This document shows positions 16,163-26,034 of a stretch of DNA of 64,000 nucleotides, in pieces. The notes under the pieces are model-generated. The model saw nothing but the letters and a program-made list of their open reading frames with translations, did not search any database and was not told where the DNA came from. This DNA comes from JACVRW01 sp963728155 (GTDB lineage Bacteria > Actinomycetota > Thermoleophilia > Solirubrobacterales > Thermoleophilaceae). The position numbers and the translations under genes are program-made. The number at the start of each line of letters is the position of its first letter. Position 1 is the stretch's first letter. The stretch lies in NCBI GenBank assembly GCA_963728155.1, contig CAVSJF010000006.1, positions 434,001 to 498,000 on the forward strand. Reading direction: 5' to 3'.

Positions 16163-17931
16163 TCAGTTGGCGGGCGGGGCCACCGTGCTCTTCACGCCCA
16201 GCTCGCGCAGCTGACGCTCGTCGACCGCCGCAGGAGCGCCGGTCAGCGGGTCGGCCGCCGCTGGCCGTCTTGGGGAAGGCGATCACGTCGCGGATCGAGT
16301 CGCGTCCGGCGAGCAGCGCCACGATGCGGTCGATGCCGAAGGCGATCCCGCCGTGCGGCGGGGCGCCGTAGGTGAGGGCCTCGAGCAGGAAGCCGAAGCG
16401 GTCGTGGGCCTCGTCGGGCCCGATGCCCAGCGCGTCGAAGACCTTCTGCTGCACCTCGGGCCGGTTGATGCGGATCGAGCCGCCGCCCAGCTCCCAGCCG
16501 TCGAGGATCACGTCGTAGGCGCGGCTGCGCCACGTGCCCGGGTCGGCGTCGAGGTCGCCGCTCGGCGAGGTGAAGGGGTGGTGCAGCGCGTCGAAGCGCT
16601 GCTCGTCCTCGTTCCGATCGAACATCGGGAAGTCGACGACCCAGAAGCAGTCGTGGCCCTGCGGCTCGGCCTCCGCCACATCGGCGCGCAGGCCGCCGAG
16701 CACGCGCCGCCATCGCCGCGGGCTGGTCGGCGCCGAAGAGGATCACGTCGCCCTCGCGTGGCCTCCAGCGCCGTCGGTCGCGCGGGCGATCTCGTCCTCG
16801 CTCAGGAACTTGGCGATCGGCGAGCGCCAGGCGCCGCCCGCCTCGACCACGGCCCAGGCCAGGCCCCTGGCCCCCAGCGACTTGGCCTTCTCCTCCAGCT
16901 TGTCGATGCGGCTGCGCGGGAAGTCGCCGCGGGCCCGGATCGCTCGGACCACTCCCCCGCTCTCCACCGCGCCGCCGAACACCTTGAAGGCCGAGCCGCG
17001 GAACACCTCGGTCAGGTCCACGATCTCCACCCCGAGCCGGCGGTCGGGGCGGTCGGAGCCGTAGCGCAGCATCGCCTCGTCGTAGGGGAGGCGCTCCAGC
17101 GGCAGCTCCAGCTCGATCCCGCCCAGCGCCAGCACGCGCTTCAGCAGCGGGTCCACCAGCGCGTGCACGTCCTCCTCCTCGACGAAGGCCATCTCCACGT
17201 CGAGCTGGGTGAACTCGGGCTGGCGGTCGGCGCGGAAGTCCTCGTCGCGAAAGCAGCGCGGGATCTGGAAGTAGCGCTCGAGCCCGCCCATCATCAGCAG
17301 CTGCTTGAAGAGCTGGGGCGACTGCGGCAGCGCGTACCAGGAGCCCTGCATCAGGCGGCTGGGCACGAGGAAGTCGCGCGCGCCCTCGGGGGTCGAGCGC
17401 GTGAGGATCGGCGTCTCGATCTCGAGGAAGCCCTCATCGCTGAGGTGGTCGCGGATCGTCTTGACCACGTCGTGGCGCAGCACCATCGTGTCGCGCATGC
17501 GCTCCTTGCGCAGGTCGAGATAGCGGTAGCGCAGGCGCAGCTCCTCGCCCACCGGCTCGTCCTCGTCGATCTGGAACGGCGGCGTCTCGGCGTCGGCCAG
17601 CAGGTCGAACTCGCTCACCGCCAGCTCGACCTCGCCGGTCGGGCAGGTTGGGGTTGATCGTGCCCTCCTCGCGGCGCAGCAGCTCGCCGCCGGCCGAGAT
17701 CACGTCCTCGGCGCGCAGGCGCCCGGCTGCGGCGTGGGCCTCGGGGGCCTCCTCGGGCCGGAAGACGAGCTGCAGCAGGCCGGTGCGGTCGCGCAGGTCG
17801 ATGAAGATCAGCCCGCCGTGGTCGCGGCGGCGGTGCACCCAGCCGGCCACGCGCGGCGTCTGGCCCACGTCGCCGGCGCGCACGTCGCCGCACCAGCGGT
17901 CGCGGTAGCGGTTGGGGCGCGGGGCCTTCAT
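16163..17931 (-). CDS. aspS: Aspartyl-tRNA synthetase (frameshifted in this sequence)
   Basis: Class II aminoacyl-tRNA synthetase, about 590 aa. The N-terminal OB anticodon domain reads DRWCGDVRAGDVGQTPRVAGWVHRRRDHGGLIFIDLRD; the catalytic core has FLEIETPILTRSTPEGARDFLVP, QSPQLFKQLLM, RCFRDEDFRADRQPEFTQLD (motif 2), the bacterial GAD insert, and motif 3 in GGIAFGIDRIVALLAG, closing with RDVIAFPKT. Frame changes occur near 17640 (extra C), 16760, 16710 and 16255. ATG 17929-17931 overlaps the hisS stop (ATGA). Because the enzyme is normally essential and no second copy is seen, these indels are most simply sequence errors. Ends ...VAPPAN at TGA 16163. Confidence 0.9.
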
Positions 17932-19172
17932 CGCAGCGCCCTCGCCACCAGCTCCACCGCCTCGTCGGGCCCCGCCGCCTCGCTCTGCTCGCCGCTCGTC
18001 CATGTCCTTCACGTCGATCGCGTCGCCGAGGATCACGGTCGCCCGGGCACCGATGCGGTCGGCCTGCTTGAGCTGGCCCTTCAGCGAGCGGCCGGCCTGC
18101 TCGATCTCCACCCGCACGCCGCCGGCGCGCAGGCGGCGGGCCAGCGCGAAGGCGTCGGCGATGACAGTCCGGCTTGGCCAGGGCGATGTACACGCGGTCG
18201 CCCGCCTCCGCCTCGCCCTCCGACGCCAGGAGGATGCGCTCCACGCCCGCGGCCCAGCCCACGCCGGGCGTGGGCGGCCCGCCGAGCTCCTCGATCAGCC
18301 GGTCGTAGCGCCCGCCGCCGCCCAGCGCAGCCTGGGCGCCGAGCCGCTCGGACTCGAACTCGAACACCGTGCGCGTGTAGTAGTCGAGCCCGCGCACGAG
18401 CGTCGAGTCGACGTCGTAGCGCATGCCGGCGGCGTCGAGCAGGGCGCTCACGGCGGCGAAGTGCTCGGCGTCGTCGGCATCGAGGCGGTCGAGCAGCCGC
18501 GGCGCCTGCGCCATCACGGCCTGCGTGCCCGGGATGGTCGGCGTCGAAGGCGCGCAGCGGGTTCTGGTCGAGCCGCGCGCGCACCTCGCCCGACAGCTCG
18601 TCCTCGCGCGCGCGCAGGAACGCGATCAGCTCCTCGAGGTAGGCCGCCCGGGTCTCGGCGGTCCCCAGGCTGGACAGGCGAAGCCGCGCCGGCCCCGCCC
18701 CGGCGCGCTCGATCAGCTCGCCCAGCAGCAGGATCAGCTCGGCGTCGAGGCTCGGGTCGTCGGAGCCGAGCGCCTCGGCGTCCACCTGCGTGAACTGGCG
18801 AAAGCGCCCCGCCTGCGGCGCCTCGTGGCGAAAGAACGGGCCCCGGTACCAGAGCTTCACCGGCTGGGCCAGCTTGTGCATCCCGTGCTCGACGTAGGCG
18901 CGGCACATCGCGGGCGGTGCCCTCGGGCCGCAGCGTGAGCGAGCGGCCCGCCTTGTCCTCGAAGGTGAACATCTCCTTCTGGACGATGTCCGTCGACTCG
19001 CCCACCCCGCGGGCAAACAGCTCGGTGTCCTCGAAGATCGGGCGTCTCGAAGGGCTCGTAGCCGGCGCGGGCGAGGAGCTCGTCGGCGTCGTGGAGCAGG
19101 ACGCAGGCGGCGCTCGGCGTCGTCGGGCTGGACGTCGAACGTGCCCCGGGGGGCCTGGAGCTTGGAGCTCAC
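17928..19172 (-). CDS. hisS: Histidyl-tRNA synthetase (frameshifted in this sequence)
   Basis: Class II synthetase, about 415 aa. Recognised blocks: QAPRGTFDVQPDDAERR (N-terminus), FTFEDKAGRSLTLRPEGT, LWYRGPFFRHEAPQAGRFRQF (motif 2), VRGLDYYTRTVFEFES (histidine motif), LGGGGRYDRLIEELGG and GVGWAAGVERILLA (motif 3), then the anticodon-binding domain (VRVEIEQAGRSLKGQLKQADRIGA). GTG at 19170-19172 overlaps the TGA of the MBL gene. Frame changes are seen near 19100, 19045, 18910, 18540, 18170 (extra G) and 17995. The restored C-terminus ends at TGA 17928-17930, inside the aspS start codon overlap. As an essential gene it argues that the indels are artefacts. Confidence 0.9.
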
Positions 19173-19807
19173 CGCGTGAGCTCGGCGAGGAACGGGTTGC
19201 CGGCCCGCTCGGCGCCGAGGCTGGTGATGCCCATGTGGCCGGGGTAGACCGCGGTCTCCTCCGGGAGGCCGTCGACCAGGCCGCGGATCGACTCGAGCAG
19301 GGTGCCCCAGTCACCGCCGGGAAGGTCGGTCCGCCCGACCGAGCCCTCGAAGAGCACGTCGCCCGAGAACACGACCCCCTCGTCGGGAATGGAGAACGTC
19401 ATGTGCCCGGGGCTGTGGCCGGGCGTGAAGAGCACGTCGATCTCGAAGCCCGCCAGCTCCAGCTTGTCGCCGCCGCTGAGCGTGTGCTCGGCGTCGTAGG
19501 ACTCGAAGGGCCCGAAGCCCGGCCAGGGCACGAAGGCCATGATGTCGTCGAGCACGAACTTCTCCGCCTCCGGCACCCAGACCTCGGCCCCCGTCGCCTT
19601 GGCCACCGGCGCCACCGCCCCCACGTGGTCGAAATGGGTGTGGGTGAGCAGGATCCCGTCGAGCGTCACGCCGAGCGCGTCGATGGCGCCCAGCAGCTTG
19701 TCGGCCTCGTCGCCCGGATCGACGATCAGCGCGCGATCCGAGCCCTCGCGCCGGAAGATGTAGGTGTTCTCGGCCACCGGGCCGACCGTGAACATGCGCA
19801 CGTCCAT
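19169..19807 (-). CDS. Metallo-beta-lactamase-fold hydrolase, glyoxalase II-like
   Basis: 212-aa cytosolic hydrolase. The metal motif is THTHFDHVGAV (HxHxDH), with further ligands in FTPGHSPGHM (His), FSGDVLFEGSVGRTDLPGG (Asp) and VYPGHMG (His). This matches the short YcbL/glyoxalase-II-like subgroup that hydrolyses thioesters such as S-lactoylglutathione analogues. It overlaps hisS by GTGA, a synteny familiar in actinobacteria. Starts MDVRMFTVGPVAENTY at 19807. Confidence 0.9.
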   Translation of the reverse strand: MDVRMFTVGPVAENTYIFRREGSDRALIVDPGDEADKLLGAIDALGVTLDGILLTHTHFDHVGAVAPVAKATGAEVWVPEAEKFVLDDIMAFVPWPGFGPFESYDAEHTLSGGDKLELAGFEIDVLFTPGHSPGHMTFSIPDEGVVFSGDVLFEGSVGRTDLPGGDWGTLLESIRGLVDGLPEETAVYPGHMGITSLGAERAGNPFLAELTR

Positions 19808-19809
19808 CG

Positions 19810-20158
19810 CTAGCCGGCTCCCTGCTTTCGCTGGCGATAGCGGTAGATCATCGTGTCGGTGGCGTAGCCCAGCGGGATGTAGAGCACGAACATGAACGCC
19901 GCCGAGCGCCGCGCCCTGGGCGATATCGCGCTCGAAGAGGATCACCAGCAGCACGCCGAACACCGCGGCGGCGATCGCCGCGCGGTTGATCGCGCTCCGC
20001 CAGCTGGGCGGCTTGCTGAGCCGCTCGCTGCGCCGGTCGCGTGCGATCTTCTTGGCCTCCTCGCGGGTCTGAGGGCGGCCGGTGCGCCCGGCGCGCTCGA
20101 TCGTGCCGGCCGGGGTGCCGCGATGCTTTCGGGTGCGCTTGCGCTTGGTCTGGGCCAT
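19810..20158 (-). CDS. Small basic membrane protein (frameshifted)
   Basis: Highly basic N-terminus (MAQTKRKRTRKHRGTPAG, RTGRPQTREEAKK), then a helix (AAIAAAVFGVLLVILFERD) and, after an indel near 19910, a second helix (AAFMFVLYIPLGYATDTMIYRYRQRKQGAG) ending at TAG 19810. About 115 aa. Likely an inner-membrane protein with a nucleic-acid-like cationic tail; function unknown. It directly precedes the MBL-hisS-aspS run on the same strand, so it is probably the first gene of that operon. Confidence 0.65.
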
Positions 20159-20171
20159 GGTGTCCAAGACC

Positions 20172-21617
20172 CTACTTAAGGGCCGCCACCGTGCCCGCGG
20201 CATCGGCCGCCGTGCCCGCGAACTGGGAGCGGATCGCTTCGATCCACTCTCGGCAGCGCGGGGTGAGCTCGTTGTCGTTGCTCTGCAGGCGCGAGCGCGT
20301 TACGAGGATGCCGAGGTCGGCCCCCTTGTAGCGGTAGTCGCCCGCCGCGAGCACGCGGAGGTAGAAGCCCTCCGTGTCGTCGTGAAGGCTGTGCCAGTCG
20401 TTGCCCCAGCGGCTGAACGCGATCCGGGGACTGCCGTTGCTCTCCAAGCGCCAGATACCGGTGCTCGGCGCGGCCGTGAGCATCTCCACCTCGGCGCCCG
20501 GCTCCTTGAGGACGAGCTGGCTCCACACGTCACTCTCGGCGTGACCCGACCAGCGCCGGTTGATGTCGTCGATGTCTATGTCGTAGTCGACGTCGAGGTA
20601 CTCGAGCAGGTGGAAGAGAAACAGCGGCATGTCGGCGTAGGCGGACGCGCTCACGTTGGTCATGGAGCTGATCCCGCTGAGGCGCGGGTTGAGCTCGCCG
20701 AGATAGAGCTCGCCGGCGTCCGCGTCGACGAGGTAGTCGACGCATACGCAGCCGCGATAGCCCTCCTGGGCGAGGCGGTCACCGAGCTTGCGGGTGAGCT
20801 CGCGGGCGCGCTCGCTCAGATCGGAGGAGACCACGTCGGGAGAGATGTCGTTGCCGCACCAGCCGCCTTGGTACGGAGTCAGCTCCGGGTGGCCGGTGAG
20901 GTCGCTCATCAGCGGTCCCACGAGCGTCCCGTGGCGCGTGAGGCAGGCCTCGACCGCCAGCGCCCGCGGGTTGATGCGCCGCATCACCTTGAGCTCCTGG
21001 CCCGCCATGTCCTCGGCGTTGTCCTCCCAGTCCTCCTTCGAGCCGATGAAGAAGGTCGTCTTGCCCGAGTCGCCGTAGGGGGTCTGCACCACGAGCTCGT
21101 CGCCCAGGCCGGCCTCCGAGGCCAGCGTCGACAGCTCCTGGTAGCTCTCGGCGTGGCCAAGCGTGTTGGGCACGCTCGGCACGCCCGCCTCGTCGCCGAG
21201 ATGGGTGGTCACGATCTTGGAGTCGAGCCGGTGGCGAAGCTCGGCCGACGGCAGCGCCACCTCGAGCCCCGCCCGGGCCGCCAGGTCCTCGGTCTCCTCG
21301 TCGAAGAACACGAACACGGCCTTTCCGCCCGGCCCGCGTGCGCGAATGAGATCGAGTACCTGCTCATGCTCGAGCAGGTAGTGGCACACGTCCTCGCTCG
21401 ACTCGAACTCGGGATGGGGGCGTTCCTCGGGCACCGAGACGCGCGGGTGAGTGCCCTCGAACGAGTCGAAGTAGTTGACGAAGAAGAAGTTGCGCACCCA
21501 GCGGTCGATACCCAGCAGGTTGAACGCGGTCGGCGCGATGAAATGGATCGGCGTCTGGTTGGTGCGAAAGAAGCCGCGGATCTCGGAGATCCCGCGCAGG
21601 GTCCTCGTCTTGGACAT
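20172..21617 (-). CDS. ATP-grasp superfamily ligase (biotin-carboxylase-like)
   Basis: 481 aa, no frameshift. The central part shows the ATP-grasp layout: ELVVQTPYGDSGKTTFFIG (nucleotide-binding glycine loop and Lys), GCVCVDYLVD then LGELNPRLSGISSMTNV (metal-binding E and N, plus Arg). The N-terminal part (IHFIAPTAFNLLGIDRWVRN) and C-terminal part do not match carboxylase partners, and no biotin-carrier gene is near. ATP-grasp enzymes of this type usually join a carboxylate to an amine or thiol through an acyl phosphate. It is divergent from the amine oxidase operon with only 38 bases between starts, so co-regulation is likely; substrate unknown. Confidence 0.75.
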   Translation of the reverse strand: MSKTRTLRGISEIRGFFRTNQTPIHFIAPTAFNLLGIDRWVRNFFFVNYFDSFEGTHPRVSVPEERPHPEFESSEDVCHYLLEHEQVLDLIRARGPGGKAVFVFFDEETEDLAARAGLEVALPSAELRHRLDSKIVTTHLGDEAGVPSVPNTLGHAESYQELSTLASEAGLGDELVVQTPYGDSGKTTFFIGSKEDWEDNAEDMAGQELKVMRRINPRALAVEACLTRHGTLVGPLMSDLTGHPELTPYQGGWCGNDISPDVVSSDLSERARELTRKLGDRLAQEGYRGCVCVDYLVDADAGELYLGELNPRLSGISSMTNVSASAYADMPLFLFHLLEYLDVDYDIDIDDINRRWSGHAESDVWSQLVLKEPGAEVEMLTAAPSTGIWRLESNGSPRIAFSRWGNDWHSLHDDTEGFYLRVLAAGDYRYKGADLGILVTRSRLQSNDNELTPRCREWIEAIRSQFAGTAADAAGTVAALK

Positions 21618-21655
21618 GGCGCGGGCGATTGTACGACGGATAGTCTGCCCGGCCG

Positions 21656-23527
21656 ATGGCGCACCCCCTCGATCCCCTGTCCGCCGGCGAGATACGCGAG
21701 GTCGTGTCCATCCTGCGCCGCGAGCGGGAGGTCGAGCCGCCGCGCTGGCGCTTCGGCATCATCGAGTTGGGCGAGCCCTCGAAGCAGGCGCTGCAGGGCA
21801 GCGAGCTACCCGCGCGCGAGGCCCTCGTCACGTGCTGGAACCGCCACGACGGCCAGACCTACAAGGCGCGCGTCTCGCTCACCGATGGCGCGGTCGCGAG
21901 CTGGGATCACCGGCCGGGCGAGCAGGCCAACTTCACCGAGGACGAGTTCTACGAATGCAACCAGGCGCTCGCCGAGGAGCCGCGCGTGATCGAGGCCCTG
22001 GCGCGCTACGGCATTCACGACGTGGACCTCGTCCTCTTCGACACCTGGGCCTACGGAGCCCACCTGGTGGACGAGCGCTTCCGCGGCCGGCGCGTGGGCT
22101 GGACCGACGTCTGGGTGCGCGACTCCAAGAGCTCCAACCCCTACGCGAACCCGCTCAGCGGCCTGACCTTCGTGGTCGACGTGAACTCCATGGAGCTGCT
22201 CGACATCGAGGAGGTGCCGGTGGGCGAGCGCCCGAAGACGATGGGCGAGTACGTGCCCGAGCTTGTGCCCGGCCAGGAGCTGCGCGCGGATGTGAAGCCG
22301 CTGACGGTCGCGCAGCCCGAGGGCGTCTCCTTCGACCTCGACGGCAACCGTCTGGAGTGGCAGCGCTGGTCGATGCGCCTCGGCTTCAACCCGCGCGAGG
22401 GCCTCGTGATCCACACCCTGGGCTACGAGGACGAAGGACGGGTGCGGCCCGTGGCCCACCGGATGTCGTTCGCCGAGATGATCGTGCCCTACCGCGACCC
22501 CACGGCGGACCACATGCGGCGCACGGCCTTCGACATCGGCGAGTGGGGGCTCGGCTTCATGACCACCTCGCTCGAGCTCGGCTGCGACTGCCTGGGCGAG
22601 ATCACCTACCTCGACGCCGTGCTGCACGACTCCAAGGGCGAGCCGCGCACGGTCAAGAACGCGATCTGCATCCACGAGGAGGACGACGCCGTGCTGTGGA
22701 AGCACGTCGACTCGGTGGCCGGCGCCGAGGTGCGGCGCTCGCGGCGGCTGGTCGTGTCCTTCCACGCCACCGTGGCCAACTACGAGTACCTCGTCTACTG
22801 GCGCTTCTACCAGGACGGGAACATCGAGTGCGAGGTGCGCGCCACGGGGATCATGGTCACCACCAGCTTCCCCGAGGGCAAGCAGCCGCCCTACGGCACG
22901 CTCGTCGACGAGCGCACCTACGCGCCGATGCACCAGCACTTCCTGGTGGTGCGACTGGATCTCGACATCGACGGCGAGGCCAACACCGTGCACATGACCG
23001 AGTCGGAGGCCCTGCCCACGGGGCCGGACAACCCCGACGGACTGGGCATCGTGCAGCGCTCGACGCCGCTGCGCACCGAGGAGGAGGGCAAGCAGGACTA
23101 CAACTGGCACACCCAGCGCGCCTGGAAGGTGGTCAACCCGGGCGTCCAGAACCGCCTCGGCACCCCGACCGGCTACAAGCTCGTGCCGGGCGGCTGCTTC
23201 CCGGCCATGATGGATCCCTCCTCGCCGGTCTTCCGCCGCGCTCAGGTGATCGGCCACACGCTCTGGGTCACGCCGTACTCCGAGCACGAGCGCTGGCCCT
23301 GCGGTGAGTTCCCGGTGCAGGCCGAGGCCGACGCCGGCCTGCCCGCCTGGACCGAGCAGAACCGCCCGATCGAGAACGCCGACGTGGTGCTCTGGTACGT
23401 GTTCGGGCTGCACCACGTCACGCGCCCCGAGGAGTGGCCGGTGATGCCCGTGGACACCGTGTCCTTCTGGCTCAAGCCGGTGGGCTTCTTCGACCGCAAC
23501 CCCGCGCTCGACGTGCCTCCCACGTGA
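21656..23527 (+). CDS. Copper-containing primary-amine oxidase
   Basis: 623 aa, intact. Oxidises primary amines to aldehydes with release of ammonia and H2O2. The topaquinone precursor is Tyr376 in ATVANYEYLVYW; the catalytic base is Asp293 in AFDIGEWGLG; copper ligands are His426 and His428 in MHQHF, with the third His in FGLHHVTRPEEWPVMPVD. The C-terminus GFFDRNPALDVPP is typical of the family. No signal peptide, so it is probably cytosolic, as in Arthrobacter-type enzymes. Its stop overlaps the GTG of the M20 gene. Downstream aldehyde dehydrogenase fits a polyamine or biogenic amine pathway. Confidence 0.95.
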   Translation: MAHPLDPLSAGEIREVVSILRREREVEPPRWRFGIIELGEPSKQALQGSELPAREALVTCWNRHDGQTYKARVSLTDGAVASWDHRPGEQANFTEDEFYECNQALAEEPRVIEALARYGIHDVDLVLFDTWAYGAHLVDERFRGRRVGWTDVWVRDSKSSNPYANPLSGLTFVVDVNSMELLDIEEVPVGERPKTMGEYVPELVPGQELRADVKPLTVAQPEGVSFDLDGNRLEWQRWSMRLGFNPREGLVIHTLGYEDEGRVRPVAHRMSFAEMIVPYRDPTADHMRRTAFDIGEWGLGFMTTSLELGCDCLGEITYLDAVLHDSKGEPRTVKNAICIHEEDDAVLWKHVDSVAGAEVRRSRRLVVSFHATVANYEYLVYWRFYQDGNIECEVRATGIMVTTSFPEGKQPPYGTLVDERTYAPMHQHFLVVRLDLDIDGEANTVHMTESEALPTGPDNPDGLGIVQRSTPLRTEEEGKQDYNWHTQRAWKVVNPGVQNRLGTPTGYKLVPGGCFPAMMDPSSPVFRRAQVIGHTLWVTPYSEHERWPCGEFPVQAEADAGLPAWTEQNRPIENADVVLWYVFGLHHVTRPEEWPVMPVDTVSFWLKPVGFFDRNPALDVPPT

Positions 23528-24795
23528 GGCCCGGGGACGACGAGATCGCCACCGCCATCGCCGCGGAGGCGCCGGCGATGGAGGACCTGCTCGCTCGCCT
23601 GGTCGAAGCCCCCACCCTCCTGGGCGCGGAGTCGCCGGGACAGGAGATCATGCGCGCCGCGTTTGACGAGATGGGGCTGGAGCCCTTCGACGTGCCGATG
23701 GACGCCGAGGCGCTGCGCGCCCACCCCGGCGCGTCGGCCTTCAGCTGGGACGTGAGCGCCAAGGCCAACGTGGTCGCGGACTGGCAGCCGGTCGAGCCCG
23801 CCGACGGGCGCTCGCTGGTGCTCAACGGCCACATCGACGTGGTGAGCCCCGAGCCCACGGCCATGTGGGCCTCTCCCCCGTTCGCGGCGCGTCGCGACGG
23901 CGACTGGCTCTACGGCCGCGGCGCCGGGGACATGAAGGCCGGCCTGGTGGTCTTCACCGGCGCCGTACGCGGGCTGATCGCTCTCGGGTGCCGCCCGCGC
24001 GCGCTGGTGCAGCTGCAGTGCGTGGTCGAGGAGGAGTGCACGGGCAACGGCGCGCTCGCGTGCGTCGCCGCCGGGCACACCGCCGACGCCGCCGTGGTCA
24101 CCGAGCCCACCAGCGGCGGCATCCAGCACTCACAGGTGGGCGTGCTGTGGTTTCAGATTCACGTGGCCGGGCGCCCCGCCCACGCCGGCGACGCTCCGGA
24201 GGGTCAGAACGCGATCGAGGCCACCTTCCCGATCGTGCGCGCCCTGCGCGAGCTGGAGGCGGAGCTGAACGAGTCCCCGCCCGCGCCCTACGACGTCTAC
24301 CCCCACCCCATCAATCTCAACGTGGGCATGATCCGCGGCGGCGACTGGCCCTCGACCGTGGCGGGCGAGAGCGTCACGCACTGCCGCCTCGCCCTCTTCC
24401 CCGGTGAGGACCCGGAGGAGCTGAAGAGCCGCGTCGAGCAGACGGTGGCCGCGGCGGCGTCCGAGGACCCCGTGCTGGCCGGCTTCGAGGTCGAGGTGCG
24501 CTACGACGGCTTCGCGTGCCGCGGCTACACGCTCGAAAAGGACGCCGAGCTGGTGGGCGCGCTCTCCGAAGCCCGCACGCGGCTTAACGGTGAAACGCCC
24601 CCGGTGTTCGCCTCCACCGCCACCACCGATGCCCGCGCGTTCCATCTCTACGGGGATACGCCGGCGGTGTGCTTCGGCCCCCACGGCGAGAACATCCACG
24701 GCGTCGACGAGCGGGTCCACCTGCCCTCGGTGGTGGAGACGGCTCAGGCGCTCGGTCTCTTCATCGGCGACTGGTGCGGGCTGGAACGGCTGTAG
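23524..24795 (+). CDS. M20 family zinc amidohydrolase (ArgE/DapE-like)
   Basis: 423 aa, GTG start overlapping the amine oxidase stop. Metal-site motifs: LVLNGHIDVVSP (His, Asp), WLYGRGAGDMKAGLV (bridging Asp), CVVEEECTGNG (catalytic EE), VTEPTSGGI (Asp/Glu) and CFGPHGENIHGVDERV (last His). A dimerisation or lid domain lies between (GRPAHAGDAPEGQNAIE). Such enzymes hydrolyse N-acyl amino acids or related amides. Coupling to an amine oxidase suggests an N-acyl or amino-acyl amine substrate (inference). Confidence 0.92.
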   Translation: MRPGDDEIATAIAAEAPAMEDLLARLVEAPTLLGAESPGQEIMRAAFDEMGLEPFDVPMDAEALRAHPGASAFSWDVSAKANVVADWQPVEPADGRSLVLNGHIDVVSPEPTAMWASPPFAARRDGDWLYGRGAGDMKAGLVVFTGAVRGLIALGCRPRALVQLQCVVEEECTGNGALACVAAGHTADAAVVTEPTSGGIQHSQVGVLWFQIHVAGRPAHAGDAPEGQNAIEATFPIVRALRELEAELNESPPAPYDVYPHPINLNVGMIRGGDWPSTVAGESVTHCRLALFPGEDPEELKSRVEQTVAAAASEDPVLAGFEVEVRYDGFACRGYTLEKDAELVGALSEARTRLNGETPPVFASTATTDARAFHLYGDTPAVCFGPHGENIHGVDERVHLPSVVETAQALGLFIGDWCGLERL

Positions 24796-24815
24796 GCGCC
24801 GCTACCGTAGCCACG

Positions 24816-25940
24816 ATGCCATCCGAGCCCAACCTCAACGAGCTTCCCGACTGGGTCAAGTCGCTCGGCCTGCCGAAGGCCGCCGCGGAGGCGATCGACC
24901 GCTACTGGAAGCCCGTCTGGGACGAGGTCAAGCACCACCTCGACCTGCTCCCCGACCACCGCGCGCGGCCCTCCGAGGCACCGCCCACTCACGGCGACGA
25001 CTGGCTGGCGTTCGAGGCGATCGAGGAGCTCGAGCCGGGCGAGCGCTGGCGCCGGTCCTTTCGCGAGATGTGGCCCGCCTACCGGGGCTGGTACCTCAAG
25101 GAGGGCGAGTCGGCGCGCCCGGACCTCGACACCTGCCGCAGCAAGCTGCGCGAGCACATGCCCGAGCTGATGCCCACCTACGAGCGTTTGGTGGAGTTGA
25201 CCGAGGGCGACGAGCTGGCCGCTCGCTTCCTCTCCCTGTACCGCCCGCCCGGTTTCATCGTGGGCTGCTCGCAGGGCGCCTGGAACCGCGACGGCGACCC
25301 GGTGCTGGTGCGCAACTACGACTACCCCGCCTCGCGCGCCGAGGGCATCGTCGTCTCCACGGCCTGGACCGGGCGGCGTGTGATCGGGATGAGCGACTGC
25401 CTGTGGGGGCTGCTCGACGGCATCAACGACGCGGGGCTGGCCGCCTCGCTCACCTTCGGTGGCCGCACCGAGGTGGGCGACGGCTTCGGCGTTCCGCTTG
25501 TCATCCGCTACCTGCTCGAGGTGTGCGAGACCGTGGCTGAGGCGCGGGAGGTGCTGGCGCGCGTGCCCGTGCACGCCGCCCAGAACGTCACCGTGCTCGA
25601 CCGGGCGGGAGACTTCCTGACGGTGTGCCTGAGCCCCGACCGCGAGCCGCAGTTCAAGCACGTGCCGGCGGCCACCAACCACCAGCGCGAGGACGACTGG
25701 CCCGAGTACGCGCGTGCGGTGCGCACGCTCGAGCGCGAGGAGTACGTCCTGCAGCTCCTCGAGCAGCCCGACGTGAGCCGCGACCGCTTCGTCTCGGCCT
25801 TCCTCCAGCCGCCGCTCCACAGCACCGCCCACTCCACGGGCATGGGCACGATCTACACCGCGGCCTATTACCCGGCCGAGGGGCGCGCCGAGTACCGCTG
25901 GCCGGATCGCACCTGGGAGCAGTCCTTCGACTCGTTCTGA
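24816..25940 (+). CDS. C45-type N-terminal nucleophile acyltransferase/amidohydrolase
   Basis: 374 aa. The segment PPGFIVGCSQGAWNRDGDPVLVRNYDYP carries the presumed nucleophile Cys151 after Gly, the autoprocessing site seen in the isopenicillin N acyltransferase (C45) and choloylglycine hydrolase-like Ntn families. Further family-like blocks are RRVIGMSDCLWGLLDGINDAGLAASLTFGG and VPAATNHQ. A long N-terminal part (1-150) would be the pro-segment. It follows the M20 gene by 20 bases and precedes the aldehyde dehydrogenase, so it likely hydrolyses or transfers an amide in the same amine pathway. Confidence 0.8.
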   Translation: MPSEPNLNELPDWVKSLGLPKAAAEAIDRYWKPVWDEVKHHLDLLPDHRARPSEAPPTHGDDWLAFEAIEELEPGERWRRSFREMWPAYRGWYLKEGESARPDLDTCRSKLREHMPELMPTYERLVELTEGDELAARFLSLYRPPGFIVGCSQGAWNRDGDPVLVRNYDYPASRAEGIVVSTAWTGRRVIGMSDCLWGLLDGINDAGLAASLTFGGRTEVGDGFGVPLVIRYLLEVCETVAEAREVLARVPVHAAQNVTVLDRAGDFLTVCLSPDREPQFKHVPAATNHQREDDWPEYARAVRTLEREEYVLQLLEQPDVSRDRFVSAFLQPPLHSTAHSTGMGTIYTAAYYPAEGRAEYRWPDRTWEQSFDSF

Positions 25941-26034
25941 GAGGGCACCCACACCGAGAGCTTCACCGAGGAACGCCAAGCCGCTTAGAAGCACCTAGGA
26001 TCTCCTCGCCGGAAACCACTACGAGGAGATCTCG

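Noticed and set aside
21806..23416. 536-aa minus-strand open frame over the amine oxidase
   Set aside because: Shadow; the plus frame has all copper and topaquinone residues.
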